From: Gammaproteobacteria bacterium
GTDB lineage: Bacteria; Pseudomonadota; Gammaproteobacteria; GRL18
Reading direction: 5' to 3'
Assembly (NCBI GenBank): GCA_030632625.1
Contig: DAOVUK010000141.1
Location: 1 to 7,436 of the forward strand
Length of the DNA: 7,436 nt
This document shows positions 6,448 through 7,436 of this stretch, in pieces. Below the pieces are notes generated by a model. That model searched no databases. It saw only the letters and a program-made list of their open reading frames with translations, and had not been told where the DNA came from. The position numbers and the translations under genes were made by a program. Within the stretch, counting starts at the first letter, position 1. The number at the start of each line of letters is the position of its first letter.

Positions 6448-7151
6448 TGCCCCGTCTGATTGCTGCTTTTCTACGCCATGGTGATTATAAGCAATTAGCA
6501 AATGTCCCCAGTGCTTTGCAGCCGTTTGCTCTCTCTGCTGATGGTCAGCAGCAGGCAAAAACAGGCGCTGAAATAATCCATAATTATTGTCAGGAAAACT
6601 CAGTGGCAATACACCCTGTTGTCAACTGCTCGACTTTACTCAGAGCATGGCAGACAGCTTTAGAAATTCAACTAAAAATGCAGGCAGAAACATCACAAAC
6701 TCTTTATCTCGAAAGTCATAATGATTTATCTGAGCGCAGTGTAGGTAGTGTCGCCAATCTGACTATTAAGCAAATAGAAACAATTTTATACGATGATCCG
6801 CGATTTGAAATACCGCCGAAAAACTGGAAGTCCAGCAGTCATTATTGTTTACCTTTTCAAGGGGCTGAATCGTTAATAAGTGCCGGACAACGTGTCGCAA
6901 AACACATTCAACAAAGCCTGAGTCAATTAAAACCACAAATCAATCAGGATACTTTAAAAATTTTTGTTGGCCATGGTGCATCATTTCGCCATGCAGCCTA
7001 TCATCTTAATATATTAGAATTTGAACAAATTTCACAACTCAGTATGTTTCATGCACAGCCCGTCTTTCTGGAATATCAGGATAATCAAAGCTGTCAGCAT
7101 ATTGCCGGTGAATGGAAAATTCGCAGCAAAAAGGAAATTCCTATGGACTGA
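6447..7151 (+). CDS. Histidine phosphatase superfamily protein (phosphoglycerate-mutase-like)
   Basis: This 234-residue protein of the branch 1 histidine phosphatase fold carries all expected active-site elements: R10-H11-G12 with nucleophile His11, S62 and R66 in CSTLLRAWQTA, an acidic block LSERSVG, E141 in PFQGAES as likely proton donor, and H176 in FVGHGASFRHAA. It is larger than the neighbouring SixA domain, with an inserted segment (~90-140) closer to phosphoglycerate-mutase-like phosphatases, so it is not simply a recent duplicate of it. Substrates in this family range from phosphohistidine proteins to sugar phosphates and nucleotides, and none can be chosen here. The start is the ATG of the TAATG junction; no clear Shine-Dalgarno is present, so it probably depends on re-initiation after the SixA-Nudix gene. 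It is the last gene of the operon in the window and has no signal peptide or membrane segment. Confidence 0.9.
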   Translation: MPRLIAAFLRHGDYKQLANVPSALQPFALSADGQQQAKTGAEIIHNYCQENSVAIHPVVNCSTLLRAWQTALEIQLKMQAETSQTLYLESHNDLSERSVGSVANLTIKQIETILYDDPRFEIPPKNWKSSSHYCLPFQGAESLISAGQRVAKHIQQSLSQLKPQINQDTLKIFVGHGASFRHAAYHLNILEFEQISQLSMFHAQPVFLEYQDNQSCQHIAGEWKIRSKKEIPMD

Positions 7152-7436
7152 ACAGGATATTTTTCACTTACCGAGCAGATGTCAGAGAGTAATAAAGTTA
7201 GAAACTAAAATTAATGGAGTAAATATTTTCTGTTGCAAGGAATATTTGGGAACGAAATTAGTTTTAAAAAATATTAGAATAACGGCAAATGACCTATGTG
7301 TACCAGCCAGTTATGTTAAGCTTAACATAACGTCCCCAAGCAGTAGTTCAGTGTATTTACAAAACTAATGCCAGAAATCGAAAAACTGCCATTTTCTTTC
7401 AAATATGAAGAAAGTAAGTGCCATAGTAACGAATAT
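7152..7436. other. Downstream region with no supported gene
   Basis: No credible coding sequence was found in these 285 bp on either strand. The frame open across 7021-7368 overlaps the end of the phosphatase gene and has no family-like content, and the minus strand gives only very short frames. The region is AT-rich, with three AATATT words (about 7223-7275), a 22-bp palindrome and a weak bulged hairpin at 7391-7415. The operon probably ends here. Confidence 0.6.
7310..7331. repeat. Perfect 22-bp palindrome, candidate operator or bidirectional transcription stop
   Basis: GTTATGTTAAG is followed directly by its exact reverse complement, giving a 22-bp perfect palindrome centred on AAGCTT. 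As RNA it would fold into a 9-bp stem with an AGCT loop. No U-run follows on either strand, so it is not a standard intrinsic terminator. A dimeric regulator binding site is equally possible. It lies 158 bp after the last operon stop codon. Confidence 0.6.

Noticed and set aside
7308..7345. Integron attC-like words (GCTTAAC, GTTAAGC, then CCCCAAGCAG) near the palindrome
   Set aside because: The two core-site words overlap in one palindrome, and no complementary second half pairing with CCCCAAGCAG lies within cassette distance; no integrase or other attC in the window.
7021..7368. Open frame of 115 codons running from within the last phosphatase gene into the tail
   Set aside because: It starts inside a well-supported gene in another frame, has no ribosome site, and its translation shows no domain-like content.
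7387..7424. Direct repeat TGCCAT flanking a bulged AT-rich hairpin (7391-7415)
   Set aside because: A six-base repeat and an AT stem with a bulge are expected by chance here; there is no inserted element between them.

Overview
The window looks like chromosomal DNA of a gammaproteobacterium with moderately AT-rich sequence. The basis is the close match of the glycogen phosphorylase to the E. coli type, together with compact same-strand genes and Shine-Dalgarno sites. Genus cannot be read from the sequence. No tRNA, rRNA, CRISPR array, insertion sequence or integrase was seen.

Layout: all six genes are on the + strand. Positions 1-1505 hold the C-terminal ~500 residues of glycogen phosphorylase (glgP), cut by the left edge. 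A 280-bp gap follows, with a perfect 11-bp-stem hairpin (1538-1565) and a possible weak promoter. Positions 1786-7151 then hold a tight five-gene operon: (1) a fusion of a PhoU-like helical domain with an aminoglycoside-phosphotransferase-fold kinase; (2) a RimK-like ATP-grasp enzyme; (3) a P-loop kinase related to HPr kinase (HprK-related kinase B type); (4) a SixA-type histidine phosphatase fused to a Nudix hydrolase; (5) a second histidine phosphatase. The junctions are an 8-bp overlap, a TAATG overlap, a 24-bp gap and another TAATG overlap, so co-transcription and translational coupling are very likely. The last 285 bp show no convincing gene but contain a perfect 22-bp palindrome at 7310-7331.

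The ATP-grasp plus HprK-like pair matches, from memory of family models, what protein-family databases call the 'GAK system', whose function is unknown as far as I know. Here it sits with two further kinase- or phosphate-linked proteins and two phosphatases, which suggests a phosphoryl-transfer and ligase circuit acting on an unidentified carrier protein or small phosphorylated metabolite. A testable idea is an HPr/NPr-like target: classical HprK phosphorylates HPr, E. coli SixA dephosphorylates phosphohistidine on NPr, and E. coli HPr binds glycogen phosphorylase, whose gene lies next door. That link is inference, since no HPr-like gene is in the window.
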